43,204 bases of DNA. Origin: Desulfobulbaceae bacterium. GTDB lineage: Bacteria > Desulfobacterota > Desulfobulbia > Desulfobulbales > Desulfobulbaceae. The DNA lies in NCBI GenBank assembly GCA_030613515.1, contig JAUWLT010000002.1:1-43204 (forward strand). The letters run 5' to 3'. The position numbers were made by a program, and so were the translations under genes. Below, one piece after another: positions 34,548 to 43,089 of this stretch (positions within the stretch are counted from its first letter, which is position 1; each line of letters begins with the position of its first letter). Under the pieces are notes generated by a model, which saw only the letters and a list, made by a program, of their open reading frames with translations, was not told the origin of the DNA and made no database searches.

Positions 34548-34814
34548 ATGATGCATGATGGATTTGGATCTGGATTTGGACATTTCAGCAACTGGTTATG
34601 CGGACCGGGCGCATTTTTCCCCGGACCCCTGGGCTGGATAATTACCCTTTTCTTCTGGGGGTTGATCATCTACCTGGTGGTCAAACTCTTTCAGGCCCTG
34701 TTTTCAGGTGGAAAAAGAATCTCTACAACTGCTCTTGATACCTTAAAAGAGCGTTTTGCTCGCGGTGAAATTAATGAAGATGAATATCGCCGCATGAAGA
34801 CTGAACTCGGTTAA
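34548..34814 (+). CDS. Small SHOCT-domain membrane protein
   Basis: 88 residues. An aromatic and Gly-rich N-terminus (GFGSGFGHFSNWLCGPGAFF) leads to one membrane helix (about 29-50). The C-terminal 28 residues are a SHOCT motif (LDTLKERFARGEINEDEYRRMKTEL), found at protein ends and thought to mediate oligomerisation or nucleic-acid or peptide contacts. A ribosome-binding site (AGGAGC) is present. It follows a sigma-54 promoter and lies beside the divergent metal operon; a link with metal stress is possible but not shown. Its stop codon is formed by the first bases of a repeat element (34811). Confidence 0.8.
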   Translation: MMHDGFGSGFGHFSNWLCGPGAFFPGPLGWIITLFFWGLIIYLVVKLFQALFSGGKRISTTALDTLKERFARGEINEDEYRRMKTELG

Positions 34815-34860
34815 CCCGCATTTCTCACAAGTATCGTCGCGAAAGGCCGATAAGTGCTGT
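34811..34860. repeat. Palindromic element, truncated copy A
   Basis: TTAACCCGCATTTCTCACAAG followed by TCGCGAAAGGCCGATAAGTG closely matches the left part of the full element at 41852-41956. The right end and the CGGAGTCT core are missing or degenerate. The TAA at 34812-34814 is the stop codon of the SHOCT gene. Confidence 0.8.
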
Positions 34861-34963
34861 GGATACAATGAGACGCTGCAGGAATGACAACAACCGGATA
34901 CAACAGAAAAAAGCAGTGTCGACCGCATTATTGACAACTACACGAATCCCTGATTTCAAAATA

Positions 34964-35440
34964 TTACAACAACCTCTGGTAAGTCTGAATACTGTACGGG
35001 ACAGGGTGGCTGATTTTTTCTGTCCGGACCAGTGTAAAGGGTGGGCAGGAAAAATCCGGGAAAAAGGCATCACCTTCAACTTCCCGGTCCAGCACGGTAA
35101 GGATCAGGGTATCAGCATGCGAAAGTCCTAAGCGGTACAGCTGCTCACCACCGATGAGAAAGACTTTTTTTACTCCTTTGCAGGCGGCAAGCCCCTGCTT
35201 AAGGGAGTGAACCACTTCACAGCCGCCGGCCTCAAAATTTCTGTTTCTGGTCACCACAATATTGCGTCGTCCGGGCAGTGGACGGCCGATGGACTGGTAG
35301 GTCTTCCGCCCCATGATCATGGGATACCCCATGGTTATTTCTTTAAAGCGCACCTGCTCTCCCGGGATATCCCATGGAATGGTGTTGTCACGCCCAATAA
35401 CCCGGTTAGTGGCCATGGCGGCAATGAGGATGATCTCCAT
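34964..35440 (-). CDS. folA: Dihydrofolate reductase
   Basis: 158 residues, normal DHFR length. Recognisable motifs are MEIILIAAMATNRVIGRDN, IPWDIPGEQVRFKEITMG (E in the substrate-binding acidic position), MIMGRKTYQSIGRPLPGR, NIVVTRN and VFLIGGEQLY. It reduces dihydrofolate to tetrahydrofolate with NADPH. I start at the inner ATG, where the DHFR fold begins and a purine stretch (AGAGAGAA) precedes. It is convergent with the SHOCT gene. thyA is not adjacent. Confidence 0.94.
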   Translation of the reverse strand: MEIILIAAMATNRVIGRDNTIPWDIPGEQVRFKEITMGYPMIMGRKTYQSIGRPLPGRRNIVVTRNRNFEAGGCEVVHSLKQGLAACKGVKKVFLIGGEQLYRLGLSHADTLILTVLDREVEGDAFFPDFSCPPFTLVRTEKISHPVPYSIQTYQRLL

Positions 35441-35552
35441 CTGTTCTCTCTTTTGCAGGCAGGTTTTCAAGCTGTAGGCTAAAGGCGGGAAGTTTTCAAG
35501 TCCGAATTCTCTCCTACAGTCAGAATGGTTTCAGCCTATCTACCTGAACTCT

Positions 35553-36614
35553 TTATTCAGCGGGTTTTTCTTTTACAATCCCAGCTAATTCCGGAGCATC
35601 ATCCACAGGCATGCCATAGCCCAGTCGTACCTTGCCATCGATTTCCGCCAACATGTCGGGATGTTCCTTGAGAAAGGTTTTAACGTTTTCCCGGCCCTGG
35701 CCGATACGTTCATCCTGGTAGGAGTACCAGGCCCCGCTCTTGTCGATGATATCCTGCTCCACACCAAGATCCAGCAGGTCGCCGACTTTGGAGATACCTT
35801 CGCCGTAGATCATATCAAATTCAGCTATTTTAAAGGGAGGAGCCACCTTGTTTTTGACCACCTTCACTTTGGTCCGGTTGCCGATCACCTCCTGGCCGTC
35901 CTTGATCTGGGTCATGCGGCGGATATCCAGGCGTATGGAGCTGTAGAATTTGAGTGCATTACCACCGGTGGTGGTCTCGGGGTTGCCGAACATCACCCCG
36001 ATCTTCATTCGGATCTGGTTGATAAAGACCAACACGGTGTTGGTTCGCTGCAGCACCCCGGTGAATTTGCGCATAACATGCGACATGAGCCGGGCTTGCA
36101 GGCCGACATGGTGATCACCCACATTGCCGTCGATCTCAGCCCGCGGCACCAGGGCGGCTACCGAGTCGATGACGATGATGTCAAGACCACCACTGCGCAT
36201 CAGGATTTCCGTGATCTCCAGGGCCTGCTCACCGAAATCAGGTTGGGATATCAGCAGGTTTTCAACGTCCACCCCCAGCTGTTCGGCATAGGAGACGTCC
36301 AGGGCATGCTCGGCATCGATAAAGGCTGCATTACCGCCCTGTCGCTGGGCCTCGGCAATAACGTGCAGGGCCAGGGTGGTTTTACCCGAGGATTCCGGAC
36401 CGTAAATTTCAGTAACCCGGCCCCGCGGCAGGCCGCCCACGCCCAGAACAATATCAATGCCCAGGATACCGGTGGAAATAACCGGGATATTTTGTCGTGC
36501 ATCGGATCCCAACCGCATGATGGAACCTTTGCCGAACTGGCGCTGGATCTGGGTGATGGCGTTATCAACGCTCTTGAGCCTTCCTTCTGCATGTTTCTCC
36601 GGTGAAACGGCCAT
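35553..36614 (-). CDS. recA: Recombinase RecA
   Basis: 353 residues, full length. Walker A GPESSGKT (72-79), the [16 protein letters not shown] Walker B region, the [13 protein letters not shown] loop L1 and [22 protein letters not shown] loop L2 are all present. It performs homologous recombination and triggers the SOS response. The ribosome-binding site AAAGGAGA precedes the ATG. A small dyad at 36707-36721 may be a regulatory site. Confidence 0.98.
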   Translation of the reverse strand: MAVSPEKHAEGRLKSVDNAITQIQRQFGKGSIMRLGSDARQNIPVISTGILGIDIVLGVGGLPRGRVTEIYGPESSGKTTLALHVIAEAQRQGGNAAFIDAEHALDVSYAEQLGVDVENLLISQPDFGEQALEITEILMRSGGLDIIVIDSVAALVPRAEIDGNVGDHHVGLQARLMSHVMRKFTGVLQRTNTVLVFINQIRMKIGVMFGNPETTTGGNALKFYSSIRLDIRRMTQIKDGQEVIGNRTKVKVVKNKVAPPFKIAEFDMIYGEGISKVGDLLDLGVEQDIIDKSGAWYSYQDERIGQGRENVKTFLKEHPDMLAEIDGKVRLGYGMPVDDAPELAGIVKEKPAE

Positions 36615-36706
36615 GGGTTCTCCTTTGTCAAATGATTCAGAAGCCCGGTTACGGGTTCTGGGTTGTGTCTTTTATTTATTTGTTGAGGTTAATATACCAC
36701 ACCCGG

Positions 36707-36721
36707 TCACTCATGGAGTGA
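36707..36721. promoter_or_regulatory. Short dyad upstream of recA, candidate operator
   Basis: TCACT (36707-36711) and AGTGA (36717-36721) are inverted around a five-base centre, about 95 bases upstream of the recA start. A TATATT -10-like hexamer lies between it and the gene. No canonical CTG-N10-CAG LexA box was seen. Confidence 0.3.
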
Positions 36722-36787
36722 TAGACCCTTCAAAAAATGGTAATTCAGGGATATTAATATAATTGATTTTGTGGAATTTAAACTGCA

Positions 36788-36859
36788 GAATGTCGAACAG
36801 GAAAGGTCGAATATCGAAGTTTTTTACTTCTGCGGTTCAATATTCCCTGTTCGACATTC
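36788..36859. repeat. Long hairpin between cinA and recA
   Basis: GAATGTCGAACAGG (36788-36801) pairs perfectly with CCTGTTCGACATTC (36846-36859). Inside, GAAGT/ACTTC with a T-rich loop forms the apex. It lies downstream of cinA and probably ends its transcript. The repeated TCGA/ATATCGA words are typical of dispersed palindromes in Desulfobacterota. Confidence 0.75.
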
Positions 36860-36931
36860 GATATTTTCTTTACATACTAAAACGTATCGTTAAACGAACT
36901 ATTTTGAATTCATAACCATGAATTCGAAAAA

Positions 36932-38167
36932 TTACTCCGCAAGCAATGCCCGGCGCACGGTATCAAGAGCGGTCTGGGCAGCCATTTCCTGGATATCTTT
37001 CCTGCCGCCGTTGAAATGGTGAAGAGTCTCCTTGACTTGGTTATTATAAAAAAGACCGATGTAAACCGTGCCCACCGGCTTTTCCTCGGTTCCGCCGTCC
37101 GGTCCGGCAATGCCGGTGACGGACAGGGAAATTCCGGTGCCGACCCGGTCAGCAAGCCGGGCAGCCATGGCCCTGGCCACCTGTGCGCTGACTGCACCAT
37201 AGTTGGTGAGTAGTTGGTGGTCCACATGAAGCAGCACTTCTTTGAGAAGGTTGGAATAGGCAATCACACCACCGGCAAACCAGTCGGAGCTGCCCGGAAC
37301 CCGGGTGATTTTGGAGCCTATCAGACCGCCGGTACACGATTCAGCAACTGAGAGCTGGAGGCTTTTTTTAAGCAGCAGCTTTCCCACCACCTGGGCAAGG
37401 GTTTCGCGGTCAGTACCATAGATGTGTCCACCCAGTGCCTGCCGGATGCAGTGGTCCATATCTGTAAACAGTTGATCGGACTGTCGGCCATCACTTCCTG
37501 AAACGGTCAGGCTGACATGCACCTCGCAGTCAACCGGATAGTAGCCGATATCTACATGCTCCTGTTGTTCAAGCGCGGCCAACCGCTGGTTGATTTCATA
37601 CTCGGGCAGTCCCACGGTTCGGTACAGTCGCAACCGTACATGATTGCGACTGTTGTCGCTCCAGCCTGAAAGCCTGGGCAGGACGTAATCGACAAGTAAT
37701 TTCCTGGCCTGGGCCGGAACACCGGGCAGGAAAAAGATGGGGGTGGATTCATGCACCAGCATGTATCCTGCAATCCGTTCGTTACTGTTGAGTACCTCCG
37801 CTCCTTCGGGCAGCCAGGCCAGCTTTTCCAGTGCGCTTTGTGTATTATCCAATTCCTGCAGCTGAGAGCGAATTTTTTCCAGGATCTTTTCATTTAAGGT
37901 AGGGGGACGGTCCAGGGCCTCGGCAACGGCTTCGTTAGTCAGGTCATCGGTAGTGGTCCCCAGGCCGCCGGTGACAATGACGAAATCCACCCGCCTGATA
38001 GCTCGTTTCAGTGCTTCTCCGATCAGATTCGGTGTATCGCCGATGGTGTGCATGGCATAGATTTCATAACCTGTTGCAAACAGCTGTCTGGCCGCAAATG
38101 CGCTGGTGGTGTTGGCTATGCGTCCAGAAGTCAGCTCGTCACCAATGGCTATTATTTCACCGATCAT
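36932..38167 (-). CDS. cinA: CinA-like protein (competence/damage-inducible; PncC domain)
   Basis: 411 residues with the full two-domain layout. The N-terminal MoCF-type domain reads AIGDELTSGRIANTTSAFAA, GDTPNLIGEALKRA and VTGGLGTTTDDLTNEAVAEA. The C-terminal domain (from about 255) reads SVAESCTGGLIGSKITRVPG, SDWFAGGVIAYSN and LSVTGIAGPDGGTEEKPVGTV, matching nicotinamide-mononucleotide deamidase. The protein hydrolyses ADP-ribose and/or NMN. cinA upstream of recA on the same strand is a common pairing; here a 317-base gap with a hairpin separates them. Confidence 0.95.
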   Translation of the reverse strand: MIGEIIAIGDELTSGRIANTTSAFAARQLFATGYEIYAMHTIGDTPNLIGEALKRAIRRVDFVIVTGGLGTTTDDLTNEAVAEALDRPPTLNEKILEKIRSQLQELDNTQSALEKLAWLPEGAEVLNSNERIAGYMLVHESTPIFFLPGVPAQARKLLVDYVLPRLSGWSDNSRNHVRLRLYRTVGLPEYEINQRLAALEQQEHVDIGYYPVDCEVHVSLTVSGSDGRQSDQLFTDMDHCIRQALGGHIYGTDRETLAQVVGKLLLKKSLQLSVAESCTGGLIGSKITRVPGSSDWFAGGVIAYSNLLKEVLLHVDHQLLTNYGAVSAQVARAMAARLADRVGTGISLSVTGIAGPDGGTEEKPVGTVYIGLFYNNQVKETLHHFNGGRKDIQEMAAQTALDTVRRALLAE

Positions 38168-38323
38168 TACAGATTTCCAAGGGGGTGTTTGTTTTGTTCA
38201 ACCAGGAAGGGTGCTGGTTAGAAGTTATGAAGAGTTTACCTTTTTCCGCAGTGAATCTCAAGTGGCATAGTTGAGACCTCATAGTAAATTTAATGCCATA
38301 AACCCAGGGAAAAAACAGGAATA

Positions 38324-38629
38324 ACCACGAAGAGCACGAAGGACACGAAGAAAGACAGCAAAATAGATTCATTACCATCAAAGCTCAGCTAGTCCTGCTC
38401 GGATAGGGGACTGATTTTATTTTTCCTTTTTTACGCCGGGGACAGAATAATTTTCACGACAGATAATTATTGACATAGTTTCTTAATATTTATGTAAAAA
38501 GAAAAATTGAATCTGTCTCCCGGATTGGTCCTGTTATGAATGTCGCATAGGTATTTTTACCTCCAAACTGAGCATTAGTGGTAATCAGAAAATAGATTGT
38601 CGCTTCGTGGCCTTCGTGCTCTTCGTGGT
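38324..38629. repeat. Inverted pair of 27-bp CACGAAG repeats
   Basis: ACCACGAAGAGCACGAAGGA-CACGAAG (38324-38350) and its inverted copy at 38603-38629 match at 26 of 27 positions. Each is followed by an AAAATAGATT word, though not in symmetric orientation. CCACGAAG-type tandem words are a known dispersed element in many bacterial genomes. A degenerate copy lies at 42346-42371. Confidence 0.8.
38436..38523. repeat. REP-like element, copy 2
   Basis: CCGGGGACAGAATAATTTTC at one end and AAAAATTGAATCTGTCTCCCGG (split across 38502-38523) at the other form inverted termini. The same termini occur at 8280-8359. A related GGGGACTGATTTTATTTTT word lies just before it (about 38407). Confidence 0.6.
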
Positions 38630-38678
38630 AAAAAATACTGTCAAAATTTTGTTTAAGTTATGTGGTGAAAAAAAGGTG

Positions 38679-39986
38679 TTACTCTAACAGGGTTGCCTGC
38701 GGTTCGCCGTCTTCAATCCTGTCGATACGGACTCGGACCACGGTCCTGATACAGCCGGCAGGTCCTCTGAAGTGGACAGGGATATAGTTTTCGGAAAAGC
38801 CCTGCAGCAGGCCGGTCTTTTTGATTTTTCGTTCCACCAGGATGTTCTGCTCCGTGCCTGTATGGCATTTATAAAATTCCTGTCTTTTCCGCTGACCAAG
38901 CTCGCGCAGCCGGTCTACTCGCTCGCCTTTGACCGGTCCGGGTATCTGGTTTTTAAACTCGGCCGCGAGCGTTCTGGGACGTTTTGAGTAGGGGAACACA
39001 TGCAGGTAGCTGATGGGCAGGCCTTCGATGAGCCGGAAGGTGTTTTCAGCGGCCTGTTCATCCTCGCCGGGAAAGCCGCCCAGGATATCGCAGCCAATGG
39101 CTCCGTGGGGCAGGGCGGTACGGATTTTTTGGATTACCCTGACAAAGGTTTCCGTGGTGTAGCGCCGGTTCATGCCGACCAGCACACCGTCATCACCGCT
39201 CTGCAACGGTATATGCAGGTGGGGCATGAAGTTTTCATGGCCGGTCATCAACTCCAGCAGCTGGTCATCCACCTCGGTGGGCTCCACGGAACTGAGTCGA
39301 ATGCGTATGGAGGGAAAATCTCTGCAGATGGTTTCCAGCAGGGAGTAGATATCCTCACCCTCTTCCAGATCCAGGCCGTACTTTCCGACATTAATACCGG
39401 TGATTACAAGCTCCAGGTAGCCTTCATCTGCAAAGACGCGCACCTGTTCAAGAACCTGGTCTATGGGTAGACTGCGGCTTCGTCCCCGGGTGTAGGGAAC
39501 AATACAGTAGGTGCAGAAGTTGTTACAGCCGTCCTGGATGCGCAGGTAGGCGCGGGTTCTGCCGCTGAACCTGCGCACCGGCAAAGGGCAGATTTCCTTT
39601 TTAGCACTGATCTTGCCGGTGAGCATGACCATATCCGGCTGTTTCTCGGCCAGGGCAGTCTCAACCAGCAGGTGCTTATTGCCGTTACCGACAATGGCAA
39701 GCGGGTTGTCCTGAACAATATCAAGCAGCTCTTCCGCGGCCATCTGGGCATAGCAGCCGGTCACCACCAACCGGGCATCCGGGTTGTTGCGCATAATTTT
39801 ACGGATAAGCTGGCGTGACTGCTGCCCTGCCCGACCGGTGACTGTGCAGGTGTTGATCACAAAGATGTCTGCAGCTTGCGATACCGGGACAATCTCACAC
39901 CCCTGCTCCCTGAAACCAGAGATAAAGGAGGCGGATTCAAACTGGTTAACCTTGCAGCCCAGGGTGGCAACAGCGACTTTTTTCAT
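38679..39986 (-). CDS. mtaB: tRNA t6A37 methylthiotransferase MtaB
   Basis: 435 residues. The N-terminal UPF0004 domain has the three cluster cysteines C11, C47 and C78 (TLGCKVNQFE, NTCTVT, VTGCYAQ). The radical-SAM motif CNNFCTYC gives C154, C158 and C161. A TRAM-like tail closes the protein. It converts t6A37 to ms2t6A37 in tRNA; TLGCKVNQ distinguishes it from MiaB and RimO. I start at MKKVAVATLGC because earlier codons do not belong to the family. It lies downstream of mnmA, another tRNA-modification gene, across the 40068-40133 element. Confidence 0.95.
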   Translation of the reverse strand: MKKVAVATLGCKVNQFESASFISGFREQGCEIVPVSQAADIFVINTCTVTGRAGQQSRQLIRKIMRNNPDARLVVTGCYAQMAAEELLDIVQDNPLAIVGNGNKHLLVETALAEKQPDMVMLTGKISAKKEICPLPVRRFSGRTRAYLRIQDGCNNFCTYCIVPYTRGRSRSLPIDQVLEQVRVFADEGYLELVITGINVGKYGLDLEEGEDIYSLLETICRDFPSIRIRLSSVEPTEVDDQLLELMTGHENFMPHLHIPLQSGDDGVLVGMNRRYTTETFVRVIQKIRTALPHGAIGCDILGGFPGEDEQAAENTFRLIEGLPISYLHVFPYSKRPRTLAAEFKNQIPGPVKGERVDRLRELGQRKRQEFYKCHTGTEQNILVERKIKKTGLLQGFSENYIPVHFRGPAGCIRTVVRVRIDRIEDGEPQATLLE

Positions 39987-40067
39987 ATGCGTCTCGTTTA
40001 ACAAGGTGACTTCAAAGCATCGTAACAGTTCACCGGGGTGACCAATATGCTGAATATACTCCAATCC

Positions 40068-40133
40068 TGTAAGAGTTCAGCAGTGCTCCAGGTAAGCGTA
40101 GACTCCGTATGGGGGTGCTGCTGAACTCTTACA
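40068..40133. repeat. 66-bp palindromic element with perfect 16-bp ends, overlapping the mnmA stop
   Basis: TGTAAGAGTTCAGCAG (40068-40083) and CTGCTGAACTCTTACA (40118-40133) are perfect inverted copies. Inside, CAGGTAAGCGTAGACTCCG (40089-40107) is the reverse complement of the core found at 41910-41928 (17 of 19 bases) and resembles the core of 5084-5310. The TAA stop of mnmA (40129-40131, minus) lies in the right terminal arm. Confidence 0.85.
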
Positions 40134-41175
40134 AAGCATTAATAATACCGGAACCGATTACCCGCCCGTCCTGGTAAAAGACTGCAAACTGGCCGGGAGT
40201 GATGGCTCGTTGCGGTTCGATAAAGCGAACCTGCCAGGTAATGTTATCCCGGGGCAGGATCTGTGCCTCGGCAGCCCGGTGGGTTGAGCGGAGCTGAACC
40301 ATGCCCTGCCATCTTTTCGGTGGCGAGATAGCCCACTGGACATCGTGCAGCAACAGGTCGCGCAGGAAAAGGTCTTCATTTTTGCCGATGATCACCCGGT
40401 TTTCCCTTGCATCCAGGCCGGTCACGTACCAGGGGGTTGTATCGGGGATTCCCAGTCCACGTCGCTGGCCTACTGTGTACTTCCAGATACCGTCGTGGCT
40501 GCCGTGTATCCGGCCGTCACTGGTAACCATCTCTCCTCTACGGCTCTTCACACCCTGTCTTTCAAGAAAAACGGCCAGATCCTGGTCTGCCAGGAAACAG
40601 ACATCCTGGCTTTCATGGCCGTCAAAATGGCTGAAGCCCATTTCCCGTGCCCGTTGAAAGACGTCTGTTTTTTTCCAGTCTCCAAGCGGCAGGACGAGGT
40701 GCTCAAGCTGCTCCGCAGACAGCCGGCAGAGGAAATAGGACTGATCCTTTGCCGGGTCTTCCGCCCTGTGCAGAACAGCTCGACCATCTTCATGGAGTAT
40801 CCGGGCATAATGGCCGGTGGCCATCTTGTCCATGCCCTTTGCAGTCATCATCTGCATCAGTTGGCCGCATTTGATCATCAGATTACAGACCACGCAGGGA
40901 TTAGGTGTCAACCCCTGTCGGTAGGAGTCAACAAAATAGGAGATAATGGTCTGTGAGAATTGCTCACGAAGATCCACAAGGTGCAGGTGAATCTGCAGAC
41001 GTTTTGTTATCTGCTTTACCTTGCTGATCTGTTGCTCAAGCCCTGCCAGTGGCAGCAGCATGAAAAATCCATGCACCGAGTACCCTTGTTCAATGAGCAG
41101 TCCGGCCGTAACCGTGGAATCCACCCCGCCGCTCATGGCGACCCCGATGGTATGCGCGTTCATGGAATGAGCCAT
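40129..41175 (-). CDS. mnmA: tRNA-specific 2-thiouridylase MnmA
   Basis: 348 residues. The PP-loop motif SGGVDS (15-20) binds ATP. The catalytic Cys pair corresponds to C97 (NPCVVCN) and C193 (SQDVCFL). MATGHYARI, DQSYFLCRL and the C-terminal beta-barrel motifs (VGQRRGLGI, APGQ-like TPGQFAVFYQ) are present. The enzyme thiolates U34 of tRNA Lys, Glu and Gln. The annotated ATG and one four codons later are both possible. The last codons and stop are supplied by the repeat element at 40068-40133. Confidence 0.95.
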   Translation of the reverse strand: MAHSMNAHTIGVAMSGGVDSTVTAGLLIEQGYSVHGFFMLLPLAGLEQQISKVKQITKRLQIHLHLVDLREQFSQTIISYFVDSYRQGLTPNPCVVCNLMIKCGQLMQMMTAKGMDKMATGHYARILHEDGRAVLHRAEDPAKDQSYFLCRLSAEQLEHLVLPLGDWKKTDVFQRAREMGFSHFDGHESQDVCFLADQDLAVFLERQGVKSRRGEMVTSDGRIHGSHDGIWKYTVGQRRGLGIPDTTPWYVTGLDARENRVIIGKNEDLFLRDLLLHDVQWAISPPKRWQGMVQLRSTHRAAEAQILPRDNITWQVRFIEPQRAITPGQFAVFYQDGRVIGSGIINAL

Positions 41176-41321
41176 AGGTATACTCTGTCAGAGATTACAT
41201 CTACTGTATCATGATCAGGAGGTCTTGGTAAATAAAGAACGGGAGGAAGGAGGGGAAGAACCGGCTCGCGATGCAGGGATGGGTTTTTGTAAACCCTATG
41301 CTTTACACCGTTTACCGTTTG

Positions 41322-41693
41322 TTACAGCAGAGACATGAGTACCTCACACTTGCGGCATATTTCTATTTTATGCTTTAAGTCCTTGTTTACAGTACATTCG
41401 CACTGGGTACCATTGAGAAACCAGCAGAGGTGACCGGCCTGAAATTCCCAGGCAGGGCAGGTTTTTTTGCACGCACATTTTTTGAGATTCCAGCAGTCTT
41501 TTCGTTTGGCTTGTTTTTTCTTGCGTTTATTGACCAGCAGGAAATAGACCTGCCGTTCAACATGCAGTGGTACGGTCCGCCATCCCTGCTCGTAGCTCTG
41601 GACGGCCTTTAAGGAGACACCTAACAATTCTGCGAGCGACTTCTGGGTTTTTCCAAGTTTTTTGCGTGCTAAAGAAAAATCTTCGCGGGTCAT
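41322..41693 (-). CDS. HTH protein with C-terminal two-CW zinc domain
   Basis: 123 residues. The N-terminal 55 residues are an XRE/Cro-type HTH (LGKTQKSLAELLGVSLKAVQ, SYEQGWRTVP). The C-terminal part has regularly spaced Cys and Trp (CWNLKKCACKKTCPAWE, HLCWFLNGTQCE, CRKCEVL), the two-CW pattern of small zinc- or iron-sulfur-binding domains. It is probably a DNA-binding regulator that senses metal or redox state; its targets are unknown. It is divergent from dgkA. Confidence 0.85.
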   Translation of the reverse strand: MTREDFSLARKKLGKTQKSLAELLGVSLKAVQSYEQGWRTVPLHVERQVYFLLVNKRKKKQAKRKDCWNLKKCACKKTCPAWEFQAGHLCWFLNGTQCECTVNKDLKHKIEICRKCEVLMSLL

Positions 41694-41851
41694 AGTCTCC
41701 TACCGTGTTAAATTGATGAACCTATGGGATAGGTACCACAAAGTGTGTGTTTTGGCAACTGTTTTTGGGGATATTTCGGAATGTTTGGTAACTGGCAGGG
41801 ATTGTGACTATCGAGTATAGTTACCATAAAAAGAAAAAGGCAACAAGTCTA

Positions 41852-41956
41852 CCCCGCATTTTTCACAAGTGTCCTCGCGAAAAGCCGATAAGTGGTGTGT
41901 CAACGGCTTCGGAGTCTGCGTTTACCTGCAGCAGATTCTTGTGAGGAATGCGGGTT
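41852..41956. repeat. 105-bp palindromic element, full copy B
   Basis: CCCGCATTTTTCACAAG (41853-41869) and CTTGTGAGGAATGCGGG (41938-41954) are inverted copies (15 of 17). The interior shares TCGCGAAAAGCCGATAAGTG with the truncated copy at 34811, and holds the core CGGAGTCTGCGTTTACCTG (41910-41928). It lies in the 286-base space between the HTH gene and dgkA and would sit just upstream of the dgkA start. Confidence 0.85.
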
Positions 41957-41979
41957 AAGATAAGATCGGAGTCAGCAGC

Positions 41980-42345
41980 GTGGAAAAGAATAAACCAAAT
42001 GGAAGAGGGCTTAACCGTATCCTCCGGGCCATGTACTGTTCCGGGCTTGGTCTACAGGCGGCCTGGAAACACGAGCAGGCCTTTCGTCAGGAGTTGTTTC
42101 TCTGTGCAATCCTTGTTCCGCTGGGATTGTGGTTAGGCAATAGCGGTGTGGAAAGGGCAATGTTAGTGGGTTGTCTGCTCCTGGTCCTGATTGTTGAGTT
42201 GCTCAATTCAGCTCTGGAGGCGATTGTCGACCGTATAGGACTGGAGCATCATGAGTTATCCGGCAGGGCTAAGGATCTTGGCTCTGCATCGGTCTCGCTG
42301 AGCCTGGTTGCCGTTGTCGTTACCTGGTTGCTGGTGTTGTTGTGA
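41980..42345 (+). CDS. dgkA: Diacylglycerol kinase (DgkA type)
   Basis: 121 residues with three membrane helices. The family signature is complete: AAWKHEQAFRQELFL, VELLNSALEAIVDRI (the catalytic Glu/Asn region) and GRAKDLGSASVSLSL. It phosphorylates diacylglycerol, or undecaprenol in some bacteria. The start is taken as GTG at 41980; no strong ribosome-binding site is visible, and the palindromic element ends 23 bases upstream. Confidence 0.93.
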   Translation: MEKNKPNGRGLNRILRAMYCSGLGLQAAWKHEQAFRQELFLCAILVPLGLWLGNSGVERAMLVGCLLLVLIVELLNSALEAIVDRIGLEHHELSGRAKDLGSASVSLSLVAVVVTWLLVLL

Positions 42346-42371
42346 ACCACGAAATACAGGAAAGACACGAA
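42346..42371. repeat. Degenerate CACGAA repeat after dgkA
   Basis: ACCACGAAATACAGGAAAGA followed by CACGAA resembles the 38324/38603 repeat. It begins immediately behind the dgkA stop codon (TGA 42343-42345). Confidence 0.5.
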
Positions 42372-42374
42372 TAT

Positions 42375-42545
42375 TTAATCCGGGATATGCAGAGTTTCTG
42401 TCATATATAGAGGTGCCTGGCCACGGAGATCAACCTCGGTTGCCGGCGTAAACCAGCGCAGTTCAGAGTCAGAATCGCCGCCTACCGGGAAGGCGGTTTC
42501 ATAAAGCCGGTTTTCTTCTGGAAAGGCCTGAAATAGTGCATCTCC
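42375..42545 (-). pseudogene. Fragment of a PhzF-family isomerase gene
   Basis: The frame reads FQAFPEENRLYETAFPVGG, then SDSELRWFTPATEVDLRGQA. This matches the N-terminal part of PhzF-family proteins (AAENNLSETAF...RWFTPTVEVDLCGHAT), but CGH has become RGQ and the sequence then dissolves and stops. Neither the start region nor the C-terminal two thirds is present. The upstream part of the open frame overlaps the CBM48 gene and is not related. Confidence 0.65.
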
Positions 42546-42561
42546 ATCCTGAGCGTGGACT

Positions 42562-42858
42562 CTAAACGGCAACCACCGAGTTGTCTTCGTCATATTCGTT
42601 GGCGGCATAACTGTCAGCCTCCGGATCGTTTATCCAGATATTACCGTCCAGTACATAGCGGAAACGGTAGGAGCGGCCCGCTTCAAGAGAAACGGTCACG
42701 GAAAAGCTGCCGTTTTTCAGTCGTTTCATGGGAGTGGCTGTCAGGGACCAGTCATTGAACTCACCAGCTAATGCGGCAGTGTCGGCTTGTTCCGGGTTGG
42801 GGTATTTAAAGGTTACCCGGCATTTCTGTTTTGTTTTAGTATAATTCTTTTTCAGCAT
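42562..42858 (-). CDS. CBM48/isoamylase N-terminal-like domain protein
   Basis: 98 residues, a single early-set domain: VTFKYPNPEQADTAALAGEF, NDWSLTATPMKRLKNGSFSV and YRFRYVLDGNIWINDPEADS, as in the glycogen-binding CBM48 domain of branching enzymes and AMPK beta. Stand-alone versions are common in Desulfobacterota and may bind glycogen or serve as regulatory subunits. I start at MLKKNYTK, where AAGGAG lies 7 bases upstream; the longest frame begins 19 codons earlier. Confidence 0.88.
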   Translation of the reverse strand: MLKKNYTKTKQKCRVTFKYPNPEQADTAALAGEFNDWSLTATPMKRLKNGSFSVTVSLEAGRSYRFRYVLDGNIWINDPEADSYAANEYDEDNSVVAV

Positions 42859-43089
42859 GATCTGCTCCTTGGTATTTATGTCGAATAAATTGAAAAGGGA
42901 GTACTTAGTGTACAATGAACATTAAAGCTACAGGAAAATTATTTTTTTCAGGGTGCCTTGAATAATAAGCCGGCTTTACTTCATGTTGTTATTCTAGCGT
43001 ATAGATAAGGCGCAGTCTTTGAGCAGTCAATATTGAATCGGAAAATTTCTGCTGTTAATGAGAAAATAATCATATCCTAACAAAGATAA
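42859..43089. other. Divergent promoter region between CBM48 and U32 genes
   Basis: About 230 AT-rich bases with no gene or repeat recognised. Confidence 0.4.

Larger units (their letters stand above)
38168..38678. other. Repeat-rich intergenic region between cinA and mtaB
   Basis: 511 bases without a gene. It holds an inverted pair of CACGAAG repeats (38324-38350 and 38603-38629) enclosing a REP-like element (38436-38523), so it looks like a stack of mobile or dispersed palindromes. Confidence 0.7.

Noticed and set aside
42375-42608. Independent 77-residue gene overlapping the CBM48 gene
   Set aside because: Only the part after about 42545 resembles a known family (PhzF), and that is an incomplete, mutated fragment.
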